Below are positions 1 through 8,784 of a stretch of 48,007 nucleotides of DNA, in pieces. The position numbers were made by a program, and so were the translations under genes. Source of the stretch: Bradyrhizobium elkanii WSM2783 (lineage in GTDB: Bacteria; Pseudomonadota; Alphaproteobacteria; Rhizobiales; Xanthobacteraceae); assembly GCF_000472865.1 (NCBI RefSeq), contig NZ_AXAP01000064.1, positions 1 to 48,007 of the forward strand, given 5' to 3'. Positions within the stretch are counted from its first letter, which is position 1; every line of letters starts with the position of its first letter. Below the pieces are notes generated by a model, which ran no database searches, was not told the origin of the DNA, and saw only the letters and a list, made by a program, of their open reading frames with translations.

Positions 1-104
1 GCGCAGGGAAAGCCGGAATGCTTCGGTTGAACCTGTGGTCCTACCCCCGTGCTTTTTGTTGCACGGGACCCACGGGTGCAACCAGCACCCGGCTTTCCCT
101 GCGC
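1..104. repeat. long palindromic intergenic repeat (about 104-nt hairpin)
   Basis: The 16 nt GCGCAGGGAAAGCCGG at 1-16 are the exact reverse complement of 89-104. Inside, a second imperfect stem pairs about 24-40 with 66-83, and CCCGTGC at 45-51 pairs with GCACGGG at 61-67 around a T-rich loop. The whole segment can therefore fold into one long hairpin. From memory such elements recur in Bradyrhizobium and Rhodopseudomonas intergenic DNA. The left edge coincides with the window edge, so it may extend further. Confidence 0.8.
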
Positions 105-196
105 CCTCTGCCATCGAGGAGGGTGAAACGAGATGCAAAGCTCGGGCGTAAAGCGCCGCGAGAACGCGAACTCACATCGTCTCCTCACACTCCACC

Positions 197-296
197 GTCA
201 TGCCCGCGAAGGCGGGCATCCAGTATCCGGCAGCCTCTCGGCTCAAGCACCGCCGTCTCTGGAATACTGGATCGTCCGGTCAAGCCGGACGATGAC
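197..296. repeat. palindromic intergenic repeat (GTCATGCCCGC/CCAGTA type)
   Basis: The left arm runs GTCATGCCCGC, a small GCCCGCGAAGGCGGGC hairpin, then ATCCAGTA. The right arm runs TACTGGATCGTCCGG to GATGAC. The outer arms are inverted copies with a non-repeated centre. It shares design with the repeat at 7708-7807. The remainder of 1-362 holds no convincing gene; the short frames here run through these palindromes. Confidence 0.7.
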
Positions 297-362
297 AGCG
301 GAAAGCTGTTTGACATTTGAATCAGAAAGCCACCGCGTCATTGCGAAAGCACCACAAACCGC

Positions 363-980
363 TCACGCCTCCGCGTCCAGCACCTTCTTCACCGCGGGCC
401 GCGCGGCCATGCGGCTCCGGTGATCGACCACTTTCGGCAATGCCGCCAGATCGACGCCGTCGCCCTCCAGCCACTGCGCCATCGTGAAGAGATAGATGTC
501 GCAGATCGTGAAGGCTTCGCCCATCACCCACGGGCCTTTCAGCATGTCGCGTTCGACCAGCGCGAAACTGGCACCGACCGTTTTCGGGATCATGCGTTTC
601 ATGTCGGCAAAGGAGGATTCGTCCGCAGCCCAGCGATAACCGCGCATCTTGTGGGCATGCGCGACATGCAGCGTCGAGCAGAGATAGCTGTTGAACGCCT
701 GCACTTGCGCGAACGCAAAGGCGTCCTCGAGCGGCGCCAGCTTCGCCTGCGGAAAGCTCTGCGCGATGAAGGCAAGCAGCGCGGGCGTCTCGGTGAGGAC
801 GCCATGATCGGTGACCAGCGCCGGCACCCGTCCCTTCGGATTGACCTTGAGATAGTCCGGGCTGTTCTGCTGGTTGGTCTTGAAGTCGATCCGTTCGATC
901 GTATAGGGCGCGCCGGCCTCTTCGAGCGCGATGTGCGAGGCGAGCGCGCAGGTGCCGGGGGTGTAATAGAGCTTGAGCAT
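363..980 (-). CDS. glutathione S-transferase family protein
   Basis: This 205-residue protein has the usual length of a bacterial cytosolic glutathione S-transferase. The N-terminal thioredoxin-like half opens with MLKLYYTPGTCALASHIAL, where Cys11 matches the conserved cysteine of beta-class enzymes, followed by VPALV (cis-Pro loop) and TETPALLAFIA for glutathione binding. The C-terminal half is the all-helical substrate domain, including WVMGEAFTICDIYLF with the N-capping-type Asp. The expected role is conjugation or glutathione-dependent reduction of electrophiles in the cytoplasm; the substrate cannot be read. The ATG at 980 has a GAGGGA ribosome site just upstream. The downstream side is intergenic repeat. 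Another overlapping minus frame here is a shadow. Confidence 0.9.
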   Translation of the reverse strand: MLKLYYTPGTCALASHIALEEAGAPYTIERIDFKTNQQNSPDYLKVNPKGRVPALVTDHGVLTETPALLAFIAQSFPQAKLAPLEDAFAFAQVQAFNSYLCSTLHVAHAHKMRGYRWAADESSFADMKRMIPKTVGASFALVERDMLKGPWVMGEAFTICDIYLFTMAQWLEGDGVDLAALPKVVDHRSRMAARPAVKKVLDAEA

Positions 981-1057
981 GTTTCATCCCTCATTCAGAG
1001 GGATGCGAAGTTAACGGCGCGCTCTTGCCCCGTCCATCCCCGCGCCGACTGGCTGGC

Positions 1058-1477
1058 TCAGCGAACGGCCTTTGCCGCCTCCACGAGGCGCGCGCTGGTC
1101 GATGCCGTCGCGAGCACGACGCCGTCTTCCGCCAACAGCCTGCCCTCCACGAAGGCGACGGTCTTGCCGAGCTGGGTGACCCTGGCCTCGCCGATGATCG
1201 GTCCCGGCTTCGCCGGCGCCAGGAAATTCACCGTCATCGTGATGGTTGCGGTGTAGAGCTTGCCGTCGGTCATGACGAACACCGCCGGGCCCATCGTGTC
1301 GTCGAGCATCGCCGACAACATGCCACCCTGGATAAAGCCGGCCGGGTTGCAGAACTCCGGCTTGCCCTCGAAGCCGATCCGGATCCAGCCTTCGTCCGGG
1401 CGCGCATCGAACAGGTGCCAGCCAAGCAGCTTCGAGCAGGGCGGCGTGGCAAGTCGGTCAAGCGCGGTCGCGATCAT
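1058..1477 (-). CDS. PaaI/YdiI-type hotdog-fold thioesterase
   Basis: The 139-residue protein is a single hotdog domain. The motif NPAGFIQGGMLSAMLDDTMG at about 44-63 is the conserved helix of the PaaI-like acyl-CoA thioesterases, with Asn/Gly near the catalytic pocket and Asp in the helix. The strand TATITMTVNFLAPAKPG follows, as in the family. The likely role is hydrolysis of a short or aromatic acyl-CoA in the cytoplasm; the acyl group is unknown. It lies between mutY and the GST gene on the same strand, about 60 nt after mutY, so co-transcription is possible, although no functional link is evident. Confidence 0.88.
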   Translation of the reverse strand: MIATALDRLATPPCSKLLGWHLFDARPDEGWIRIGFEGKPEFCNPAGFIQGGMLSAMLDDTMGPAVFVMTDGKLYTATITMTVNFLAPAKPGPIIGEARVTQLGKTVAFVEGRLLAEDGVVLATASTSARLVEAAKAVR

Positions 1478-1538
1478 GGGAGCCTCCGTTGGTGCTCCCA
1501 GCTAACGCAAGGCTACTGCCAGCATGCTGTCAGCAACC

Positions 1539-2639
1539 TCACGTGCCGAGCCCATGCGCGACCACCTTGCGCATCACGTTCGGGAACGCTTCGTCCGCGA
1601 GGGTGGCGACCGGCACCCAGCGCATCCCCTCTGGCGCCCGCGTGCGCGGCGTAACGGTTGCGGTATAGACCGCAAGCTCGAGTGGAAAATGCGTGAAGAC
1701 GTGGGTGACGACGCCGGCCTTGCGGTGCCAGCGCGTCACGCCCTTCAGAGATGGCGCCTGCTCGAGTGCAGCCGCATCGTCCTGCCCGGCCAGCCAGTCG
1801 GAGGTCGGCACTTCCGTCATGCCGCCGAGCAGACCCTTCTCGGGGCGGGTGCGGACCAGGAGCTCATCGCCGCGGATCACGACAAAGGCCGCGCCCGAGC
1901 GCAGCGCGCCGGTCTTCTTCGGCGCCTTGCGCGGAAAGCTCTCCTGATCGCCGCGGGCGCGCGCTGCGCAATCGTCGTTGAGCGGGCACAGCGCACAGGC
2001 CGGCTTCTTCGGCGTGCAGATCGAGGAGCCCAGATCCATCAGCGCTTGCGCACTGTCGCCGGCGCGAGAAGGACCGAGCAGGGTGCTCGCCAATTGCTGG
2101 ATCAGCGGCTTGGCCTGCGGCAACGCCTCCTCGACCGCGAACAGCCGCGATACCAGGCGCTCGATATTGCCGTCGACCGGCATGGTGCGGCGGTCGAAGG
2201 CGATCGCGGCAATTGCGGCGGCCGTGTACGGCCCGATCCCCGGCAGCGTGCGAAGCCCCTCCTCATCATCGGGAAAGATGCCGCCATGATCGCGCAGCAC
2301 CGCCACCGCGCAGGCGTGCAGGTTGCGCGCCCGGGAATAGTAACCGAGCCCGGCCCACATCCGCAGCACATCGTCCAGCGAGGCGCGCGCCAGCGAACCG
2401 ACATCCGGCCAGCGCGAGACGAATTTCTCGAAGTACGGCCCGACCGCCTTGACCGTCGTCTGCTGCAACATGATCTCCGACAGCCACACCCGGTACGGAT
2501 CGGCCCGCTCACCGGCAGGCGCGCGCCACGGCAGCCGGCGGCGATGCCGGTCATACCAGGCCAGCAGCAGGGCGGGACGTGCGGCGACCGCGTCAGGCGG
2601 TTGTCGTGATTTTGTCGTAGTGGCTGCGCGAGACCTCAT
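1539..2639 (-). CDS. mutY: A/G-specific adenine DNA glycosylase MutY
   Basis: This 366-residue protein removes adenine mispaired with 8-oxoguanine in base excision repair. It has the full family layout. The catalytic Glu55 sits in LSEIMLQQTTV. The helix-hairpin-helix LPGIGPYTAAAI is followed by the catalytic Asp in MPVDGNIERL. The 4Fe-4S loop CX6CX2CX5C (CTPKKPACALCPLNDDC) follows at about 208-224. The C-terminal NUDIX-like domain that reads 8-oxoG contains LLVRTRPEKGLLGGM, and a THVFTHFPLEL segment matches the family's 8-oxoG-contact region. The first 18 residues are poorly conserved, so the true start may be slightly internal. It is divergent from dciA. Confidence 0.96.
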   Translation of the reverse strand: MRSRAATTTKSRQPPDAVAARPALLLAWYDRHRRRLPWRAPAGERADPYRVWLSEIMLQQTTVKAVGPYFEKFVSRWPDVGSLARASLDDVLRMWAGLGYYSRARNLHACAVAVLRDHGGIFPDDEEGLRTLPGIGPYTAAAIAAIAFDRRTMPVDGNIERLVSRLFAVEEALPQAKPLIQQLASTLLGPSRAGDSAQALMDLGSSICTPKKPACALCPLNDDCAARARGDQESFPRKAPKKTGALRSGAAFVVIRGDELLVRTRPEKGLLGGMTEVPTSDWLAGQDDAAALEQAPSLKGVTRWHRKAGVVTHVFTHFPLELAVYTATVTPRTRAPEGMRWVPVATLADEAFPNVMRKVVAHGLGT

Positions 2640-2673
2640 GCGATGACTTTAATGTTGGCGCCCGAATCTCTCC

Positions 2674-2712
2674 ACGTCATGCCCGGGCTTGTCTCGATCA
2701 TCCACGCCTTTC
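2674..2712. repeat. partial intergenic repeat (half of GTCATGCCCGGGCTTGTC element)
   Basis: The segment GTCATGCCCGGGCTTGTC..GATCATCCACGCC resembles the left arm of the complete element at 33721-33804. The matching right arm is missing. It lies in the mutY/dciA divergent spacer; a TATAAG stretch at 2758-2763 directly before the dciA start is probably not a -10 box because it is too close. Confidence 0.5.
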
Positions 2713-2768
2713 TTCGCACCGGAATCGGGGTGGTTCCTGGGGCCAATCCCGAAGTGCTATAAGGACCC

Positions 2769-3248
2769 ATGTCAAAACCCGGCCCGATCAGCGCAAAGCC
2801 GCTCTCTATCCTGCTCAACGACGTGTTCTCCGACGCCTATGCCAAGCAGGGATTCGCCGCGCGCGAGCTGGTGACGCGGTGGGCGGAGATCGCGGGGACC
2901 GAGATCGCGCGGTATTCGGAGCCGATGAAGATGCAATGGCCGCGGCCGGTGGAGGGGCAGCCGCAGGAGCCGGCAACATTGGTGCTCCGGGTCGAGGGGC
3001 CGATGGCGCTGGAGATCCAGCATTCCTCCGACCGCATCCTGGAGCGGGTCAACCGCTTCTTCGGCTGGCACGCGGTCGGCCGGCTGGCGCTGCGGCAGGC
3101 GCCTCTGTCCCGGCGGGAGCGCCCGGTGCGGCCGCGGCCGCCGGACCCCAAGGCGGTGGCGGCGGTCGAAAAGACCCTGTCCGCCGTAGAGGACGAGGCA
3201 CTGCGTGCCGCACTGGCGCGATTGGGGGCCTCGATCAAGCGAAATTGA
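2769..3248 (+). CDS. dciA: DUF721 protein, DciA-type replicative helicase loader
   Basis: The 159-residue protein belongs to the DUF721 family. Known biology: DciA is the ancestral DnaB helicase operator, loading the replicative helicase in bacteria that lack DnaC or DnaI, which includes most alphaproteobacteria. The domain covers about residues 8-105: an N-terminal helix (LSILLNDVFSDAYAKQGFAA), the ELVTRWAEIAGTEIARYS core, the strand TLVLRVEGPMALEIQHSS, and the helix DRILERVNRFFGWHAVGRL. The tail is basic and proline-rich, then helical, as in alphaproteobacterial members. The neighbourhood (mutY, a secreted thioredoxin-fold protein, smc) matches conserved alphaproteobacterial order. The family assignment is firm; the loader function is inferred. 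Confidence 0.88.
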   Translation: MSKPGPISAKPLSILLNDVFSDAYAKQGFAARELVTRWAEIAGTEIARYSEPMKMQWPRPVEGQPQEPATLVLRVEGPMALEIQHSSDRILERVNRFFGWHAVGRLALRQAPLSRRERPVRPRPPDPKAVAAVEKTLSAVEDEALRAALARLGASIKRN

Positions 3249-3306
3249 GACTTTTTTGCGTGGCGGGCCTTGGAGCGCAGCATTGCCACAATCACCATTT
3301 CAAGCT

Positions 3307-3325
3307 AGCGAAAGCTCGCTTTTTT
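3307..3325 (+). terminator. possible rho-independent terminator after dciA
   Basis: AGCGA at 3307-3311 pairs with TCGCT at 3316-3320 around a 4-nt AAGC loop, followed directly by a T run. The 5-bp stem is short, so the call is moderate. Confidence 0.45.
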
Positions 3326-3367
3326 AGACCTCTTTTAGGCGTGCATGCGCCAATCCGGGAGCCGACC

Positions 3368-4024
3368 TTGATCATCACGCGCCGCGCCTTCACCGCCGCT
3401 TTGTCACTGACTGGTCTTGCCGCCCTGATCGGTCTCTCGCCGCTGCGCCTGATTTCGGAGGCGATGGCGCAGACCGCCGCCGATGTCGCCAAGCCGCAAT
3501 CGCTGCCGGACATGGCGCTCGGCCCGCAGAACGCCCCGGTGACAATCACCGAATACGCCTCGATGACCTGCCCGCACTGCGCGAACTTCAACGACACGGT
3601 ATTCCCGAAGATCAAGTCGGAATACATCGACACCGGCAAGATCCGCTACGTGTTCCGCGAATTCCCGCTCGACATCAAGGCCGCCGCCGGTTCGATGCTG
3701 GCGCGCTGCATCGCCAAGGATGACGCGCCGAAATATTTCGCAGTCATCGACCTGTTGTTCCGCCAGCAGAACGACTGGGTGATGAAGAACACCACGGAGA
3801 CGCTGACGCGAATCGGCAAGCAGGCGGGCCTCAGCCAGCAGCAGGTCGAGGATTGCCTGAAGGACCAGGCGCTGCTCGACAAGATCGCCGCTGACCAGAA
3901 ATACGCCAACGACGTGCTGAAGGTGAATTCGACGCCGACCTTCTTCATCAACGGCGAGATGCTGAAGGGCGAGACCTCGTTCGATGAATTCAGCAAGCGC
4001 ATCAATTCATTGTTGAAAAGCTGA
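3368..4024 (+). CDS. DsbA-family secreted thiol-disulfide oxidoreductase
   Basis: From the TTG at 3368 this is a 218-residue exported protein. The start was chosen because GGGAG lies six bases upstream and the product begins with a Tat-like signal: twin arginine (ITRRAF), a hydrophobic stretch, then a cleavage region AMAQT. A GTG at 3341 would add nine residues. The mature part is a thioredoxin fold with the CPHC active site at 68-71, a helical insertion, and the cis-Pro loop STPTFFING near 185, as in DsbA/BdbD proteins. It should oxidise or reshuffle cysteines of periplasmic proteins. No DsbB partner is nearby. A longer frame reaching back to 2879 is an overlap artefact inside dciA. Confidence 0.9.
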   Translation: MIITRRAFTAALSLTGLAALIGLSPLRLISEAMAQTAADVAKPQSLPDMALGPQNAPVTITEYASMTCPHCANFNDTVFPKIKSEYIDTGKIRYVFREFPLDIKAAAGSMLARCIAKDDAPKYFAVIDLLFRQQNDWVMKNTTETLTRIGKQAGLSQQQVEDCLKDQALLDKIAADQKYANDVLKVNSTPTFFINGEMLKGETSFDEFSKRINSLLKS

Positions 4025-4226
4025 TTCGTCCACAGCTATTCGCAACATCAGATAAACCAAGCAAAAGCCTTGGGAAAAGCCCGAGGCGGCGGTTGCCGGT
4101 GCGCTCCGGCCTCGCCATTGTCGCGGCCACAGCCGCAGCGAGCGGTCCGCCTGCATTACCGACATTGCCTTTCATGGTACTGTCACGGCTGGGAGATTCG
4201 CGCCCGGCCAACAGAGATTTGTGTTC

Positions 4227-7200
4227 ATGAAGCTCACGCGCCTACGCCTCCACGGTTTCAAATCGTTCGTTGAACCCACCGACTTCATGATCGAGCCGGG
4301 CCTGACCGGCGTGGTCGGACCGAACGGCTGCGGCAAGTCCAACCTGGTGGAAGCGCTGCGGTGGGCGATGGGCGAAACCTCGCACAAGTCACTGCGCGCC
4401 GCCGACATGGACGCGGTGATCTTCGCCGGTTCCGGCAATCGCCCGGCGCGCAACCACGCCGAAGTCGTGATGACGATCGACAATTCCGATCGCACGGCGC
4501 CGGCCGCGGTCAATGACAGCCAGCTCCTGGAAATCTCCCGCCGCATCGAGCGCGATGCGGGTTCCGCCTATCGCATCAACGGACGTGACGTGCGCGCGCG
4601 CGACGTGCAGCTCCTGTTCGCCGATGCCGCGACTGGCGCGCGGTCGCCGGCACTGGTGCACCAAGGCAAGGTCGGCGAGATCATCCAGGCCAAGCCGGAA
4701 CAGCGCCGCCGCATCCTCGAAGATGCCGCCGGCGTCGCCGGCCTGCATGCCCGCCGCCATGAAGCGGAACTGCGGTTGAAGGCAGCCGAGACCAACCTCA
4801 CCCGCGTCGAGGACGTGATCGGCCAGCTCACCGGCCAGATGGACGGGCTGAAGAAGCAGGCGCGGCAGGCGATCCGCTACCGCGAGGTCGCCGCGAAGGT
4901 CCGCAAGTCCGAGGCGATGCTGTTCCACCTGCGCTGGATCGAGGCTCACGCTGACGTCAACGATGCCGCGCAGACGCATGATCTCGCCGTTCGCGAGGCG
5001 GCCGAGCGCACCCGCGAGCAGGCGGAATCCGCGCGCATCCAGGCAATCCGCGCGGCCGAACTGCCGGCGCTGCGCGAGGCGGAAGCCCGCGCCGCCGCAG
5101 GCCTGCAGCGGCTCAACAATGCGCGCGAGATGCTCGATCGCGAGGAGGAGCGTGCCAAGGAACGCGTTTCCGAACTCGACCGGCGCCTGGCGCAGTTCGT
5201 TGCCGACATCGCGCGCGAGCAACAACAGACGGCAGACGCCGACGTCGCGCTGCAGCGGCTCGACACCGAGGACGCCGAGCTGAAGGAAGAGATCAAGTCT
5301 CGGGTCGAGCAGCGCTCCGGCGTCGACGAGCGCGTCGCGGAAGCGGAAGCCATGCTTGCCGAAACCGAGCGCCGGTTCGCCGAGCTGACCACGGAGCTTG
5401 CCGACCTCACCGCCAAGCGCAACCAGCTCGAAGCCGGCGTGCGCACCCATCGCGACCGGCTCGCCCGACTCGACCATGAGATCGCGAGCGTCCAGGCCGA
5501 GGAGGAGCGCCTCGCGCAGGAGACCGGTTCGCTGGGCGACATCGACGTGCTCGCCGCCGCGGTCGAGACCGCGCAGCAGACGCTGGCCGAGGCCGAAGCC
5601 ACCGTGCAGGCGAGCGAAACCGGTCACGTGGTCGCGCGGCAGACGCTCGAAGCTTCGCGCAGCCCGCTGACCGAAGCAGAGAAGCGCGTGCAGCGGCTCG
5701 AGACCGAGGCGCGCACCATCTCCAAGATCCTCAATGGCGAGACCAAGAATCTGTGGCCGCCGATCATCGACGGCATCACGGTCGCCAAGGGTTATGAGAA
5801 GGCGATCGGCGCCGCGCTCGGCGACGATCTCGATGCTCCCGTCGATCCCTCGGCACCGATGCGCTGGACCAACGTCCCCGCTAGCGAGGACCCGGCGCTG
5901 CCCGAAGGCGTCGATTGCCTTGCCAATCATGTGCAGGCACCGCCGGAACTGGCGCGCCGCCTCGCCCAGATCGGCGTCGTGGCAAAGGAGCGCGGCGCGG
6001 AGCTGGTGTCGCAATTGAAGACCGGCCAGCGGCTGGTGTCGCTCGAGGGCGACGTCTGGCGCTGGGACGGTTTTGTCACCGCCGCTCACGCGCCGACCGG
6101 CGCGGCGCGGCGCCTCGCCGAGCGTGCCCGCCTGGTCGACATCGAGCATGAACTCGAGCAGGCGCGCAACGAGGTGATCACCAAGCGACAGGCGCTGGAG
6201 AATGCGGAAGCCGAATTGCGCGCCGCCTCCGCCGCCGAGACCGCCGCGCGCGAGGCGGTGCGTGCCGCGCGTCGCGAGGGCGATGCCGCGCGCGAGCGCC
6301 ATGCCGCAGCCGAGCGCGAGATCAACCGCCACGCCGCGCGCAAATCCGCGCTGACGGAAGCGCACAACCGCCTCGCCGCCGACCGTGCCGAAGCCGAGGC
6401 CGCGCACGAGAACGCCGATGCGGCGCTCGCCGAATTGCCGCCGAGCATCGAGGCTGAAAGCCAACTCGGCGCGGTCCGCAGCGAGATCGAGAACCGGCGC
6501 CGCGTGGCCGCCCAGGTGCGCGCTGAAGCGCAGGCGCTGGCTCGTGAAGCCGAGCTCGCCGACCGCCGCGTGCAGGCGATCCTCGCCGAGCGCAATGAGT
6601 GGCAGAACCGCAAAGCAAGCGGCGCCTCGCAGATCGGAACGATCGAGGCCCGCATCACCGAGCTGACCGCAGAGCGCGAGGAACTCGTCAATGCGCCAGA
6701 GGTGTTTGCGGAGAAGCGCAGCGCGCTGATCAGCGAGATCGAGTACGCCGAGAACGATCGCCGCGGCGCCGCCGACGCGCTCGCCGCTGCCGAGACCGCG
6801 ATGGCGGAGACCGACCGCACCGCCAAGGCCTCGCTGGAAGCGCTGTCGAGCGCCCGCGAGGCGACCGCCCGCGCCGAGGAGCGGATGGAAGGAACTCGGC
6901 GTCGGCTCGCCGATATCGAGCGCGAAGTCCATGACATGCTCGAGGTTGAGCCGCAGGCGTTGGCCGGCCTCGCCGAGATCGAGCCGGGCGCCGAACTGCC
7001 GCCGGTCGGCCAGATCGAGGAAGAGCTCGAAAAGATGCGCCGCGATCGCGAACGCCTCGGCGCCGTCAATCTGCGCGCCGAGGAAGAGCTGCGCGAGGTG
7101 GAGACCCAGCACACCGGGCTCACCACCGAGCGCGACGACTTGGTCGAAGCGATCAAGCGCCTGCGCCAGGGCATCCAGAGCCTCAACCGCGAAGCACGCG

Positions 7201-7688
7201 AGCGGCTTCTCACCTCGTTCGAGACCGTCAACAGCCACTTCAAGCGCTTGTTCGTCGAGCTGTTCGGCGGCGGCGAGGCCGCGCTGCACCTGATCGAGAG
7301 CGACGATCCGCTCGAGGCCGGTCTCGAGATCATCGCAAAGCCCCCTGGCAAGAAGCCGCAGTCGCTGTCGCTGCTCTCGGGCGGCGAGCAGGCGCTGACC
7401 GCGCTGGCGCTGATCTTCGCGGTGTTCCTGACCAACCCTTCGCCGATCTGCGTCCTGGACGAGGTCGACGCGCCGCTCGACGACCACAACGTGGAGCGCT
7501 GCTGCAACCTGTTGCACGAGATGACGGCCTCGACCGAGACGCGCTTCATCGTCATCACGCACAACCCGATCACCATGGCGCGCATGAACCGGCTGTTCGG
7601 CGTCACCATGGCCGAGCGCGGCGTGTCGCAACTGGTCTCGGTCGACCTCGAAGGCGCAGTCGGCATCCTGGATCAGCACGTGGCGTGA
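4227..7688 (+). CDS. smc: chromosome segregation ATPase SMC
   Basis: The 1153-residue SMC protein folds into a long antiparallel coiled coil with an ATPase head formed by both ends. Visible parts are the N-terminal Walker A GPNGCGKS at 31-38, long Glu/Arg/Ala-rich coiled coils from about 160-480 and 640-980, a short degenerate hinge around 495-610, the C-terminal ABC signature LSLLSGGEQALTALAL, and Walker B ICVLDEVDAPLDD followed by a D-loop and His switch (VITHN). Known role: with ScpAB it compacts and segregates the chromosome. ATG 4227 was chosen over the GTG at 4221 because the AGAGA-type ribosome site is better spaced and MKLTRLRLHGFKSF matches the family start. A minus-strand frame of more than 1,100 codons over this gene is an artefact of GC-rich codons. 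Confidence 0.97.
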   Translation: MKLTRLRLHGFKSFVEPTDFMIEPGLTGVVGPNGCGKSNLVEALRWAMGETSHKSLRAADMDAVIFAGSGNRPARNHAEVVMTIDNSDRTAPAAVNDSQLLEISRRIERDAGSAYRINGRDVRARDVQLLFADAATGARSPALVHQGKVGEIIQAKPEQRRRILEDAAGVAGLHARRHEAELRLKAAETNLTRVEDVIGQLTGQMDGLKKQARQAIRYREVAAKVRKSEAMLFHLRWIEAHADVNDAAQTHDLAVREAAERTREQAESARIQAIRAAELPALREAEARAAAGLQRLNNAREMLDREEERAKERVSELDRRLAQFVADIAREQQQTADADVALQRLDTEDAELKEEIKSRVEQRSGVDERVAEAEAMLAETERRFAELTTELADLTAKRNQLEAGVRTHRDRLARLDHEIASVQAEEERLAQETGSLGDIDVLAAAVETAQQTLAEAEATVQASETGHVVARQTLEASRSPLTEAEKRVQRLETEARTISKILNGETKNLWPPIIDGITVAKGYEKAIGAALGDDLDAPVDPSAPMRWTNVPASEDPALPEGVDCLANHVQAPPELARRLAQIGVVAKERGAELVSQLKTGQRLVSLEGDVWRWDGFVTAAHAPTGAARRLAERARLVDIEHELEQARNEVITKRQALENAEAELRAASAAETAAREAVRAARREGDAARERHAAAEREINRHAARKSALTEAHNRLAADRAEAEAAHENADAALAELPPSIEAESQLGAVRSEIENRRRVAAQVRAEAQALAREAELADRRVQAILAERNEWQNRKASGASQIGTIEARITELTAEREELVNAPEVFAEKRSALISEIEYAENDRRGAADALAAAETAMAETDRTAKASLEALSSAREATARAEERMEGTRRRLADIEREVHDMLEVEPQALAGLAEIEPGAELPPVGQIEEELEKMRRDRERLGAVNLRAEEELREVETQHTGLTTERDDLVEAIKRLRQGIQSLNREARERLLTSFETVNSHFKRLFVELFGGGEAALHLIESDDPLEAGLEIIAKPPGKKPQSLSLLSGGEQALTALALIFAVFLTNPSPICVLDEVDAPLDDHNVERCCNLLHEMTASTETRFIVITHNPITMARMNRLFGVTMAERGVSQLVSVDLEGAVGILDQHVA

Positions 7689-7707
7689 TCTCGCCCGCCC
7701 CATTGAC

Positions 7708-7807
7708 GTCATCATCCGCGAAGGCGGATGATCCAGTAGGCGGTGCCGTTCGTGAATCTCACATCTGCCTCAGGCGTACTGGATGCCCCGCCTGCGCGGG
7801 GCATGAC
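7708..7807. repeat. palindromic intergenic repeat (CCAGTA type)
   Basis: The left arm begins GTCATCATCCGCGAAGGCGGATGATCCAGTA and the right arm is TACTGGATGCCCC...GGGGCATGAC. Each arm carries its own small hairpin. It separates smc from the following methyltransferase gene and shares its design with the element at 197-296. Confidence 0.75.
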
Positions 7808-7815
7808 AAGAAGAG

Positions 7816-8784
7816 ATGATCTCGCCCGACCTTCCCGCCGAACTGAAAGCGGCACTCGACGCGAGGCTGCAGGGGGTTTCGCGCAATGAGGCAGCAAGTC
7901 GCGCCGCCGCGATCTCGCGGACCTACCGCGACGGCGGCGGCTCGGGCACGATCAAATCAGAGACCGATGCGCTCGCCTATGCGCTGGCGCGGATGCCCGC
8001 GACCTACGCGGCCGTCGCCGCCAGCCTGAATGCGCTCGTCGAAATCAGGCCGGATTTCGCGCCGACGTCGCTGCTCGATATCGGCGCCGGGCCGGCTACG
8101 GCGAGCTGGGCGGCGGCGCAAGCCTTCTCGTCGCTGCAACGCTTCGCCCTGCTCGATGCCAACGCCAGCTTGCGCGCACTGGCGCTTGAGCTCGCCGGCA
8201 CGCGGCTGCGCGGCGCGCGCTATGAGTTGGGGCCGGCGCGGAAGCTGCTCGCCGACGCCGAACGGGCGGATATTGTCGTCGCGAGCTACATGGTCGGCGA
8301 GATCGATGAGACCGAGCGAGCCGCGCTCGCACGCCTGATGTGGGAAAAGGCGGGCGAGGCGCTTGTGATCGTCGAACCCGGCACGCCCGCGGGCTATGCG
8401 CGGATCATCGCGCTGCGGGCGGAACTGATCGCGGCCGGCGCACATGTCGCAGCGCCCTGCCCGCACGACGAACAATGCCCGCTTCAGGCGCCAGACTGGT
8501 GCCATTTCAGCCAGCGGCTCTCCCGCTCGCGCGCGCACATGCAGGTGAAGGGCGCGGAGGTGCCGTTCGAGGACGAGCGGTTTGCCTATGTCGTGCTGAC
8601 ACGGACACCCAGCGCGAACCGCCCGTCCCGCGTACTGGCGCAGCCCGTCGTCGGCAAAGCGGAAGTGACTGCAAAGCTCTGCACACCGACCGGCCTCTCG
8701 TTTGCAAAGATCCCCCGCCGCGCCAAGGCCGACTATGCCCACGCCCGGCGCTGGCGATGGGGCGATGCCGTGCCGAACGCTTGA
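7816..8784 (+). CDS. Rsm22/METTL17-family ribosomal small-subunit methyltransferase-like protein
   Basis: The 322-residue protein is of the Rsm22 family, linked to small-subunit ribosome assembly and known best as mitochondrial Rsm22/METTL17. Residues about 82-100 hold the SAM-binding glycine loop LLDIGAGPATASW, followed by the acidic strand end FALLDAN and the segment VVASYMVGEI. Cys215, Cys221, Cys229 and Cys289 stand at spacings of 6, 8 and 60, close to the four cysteines reported to bind a 4Fe-4S cluster in METTL17. A C-terminal basic segment (KIPRRAKADYAHARRWRWGD) probably contacts rRNA. The ATG is preceded by AGAAGAG. Whether it methylates or only acts as an assembly factor cannot be told from sequence. 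Confidence 0.85.
   Translation: MISPDLPAELKAALDARLQGVSRNEAASRAAAISRTYRDGGGSGTIKSETDALAYALARMPATYAAVAASLNALVEIRPDFAPTSLLDIGAGPATASWAAAQAFSSLQRFALLDANASLRALALELAGTRLRGARYELGPARKLLADAERADIVVASYMVGEIDETERAALARLMWEKAGEALVIVEPGTPAGYARIIALRAELIAAGAHVAAPCPHDEQCPLQAPDWCHFSQRLSRSRAHMQVKGAEVPFEDERFAYVVLTRTPSANRPSRVLAQPVVGKAEVTAKLCTPTGLSFAKIPRRAKADYAHARRWRWGDAVPNA

Noticed and set aside
2879..3367. Upstream extension of the DsbA-like frame overlapping dciA
   Set aside because: The extension is Gly/Ala/Arg-rich, lies in another frame of dciA and would bury the Tat signal in the middle of the protein.
4389..7715. Minus-strand open frame of 1,108 codons antisense to smc
   Set aside because: It has no family motif, contains low-complexity Leu/Arg/Gly/Ala sequence and mirrors the codon bias of a long GC-rich gene. 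smc on the plus strand has all expected motifs.
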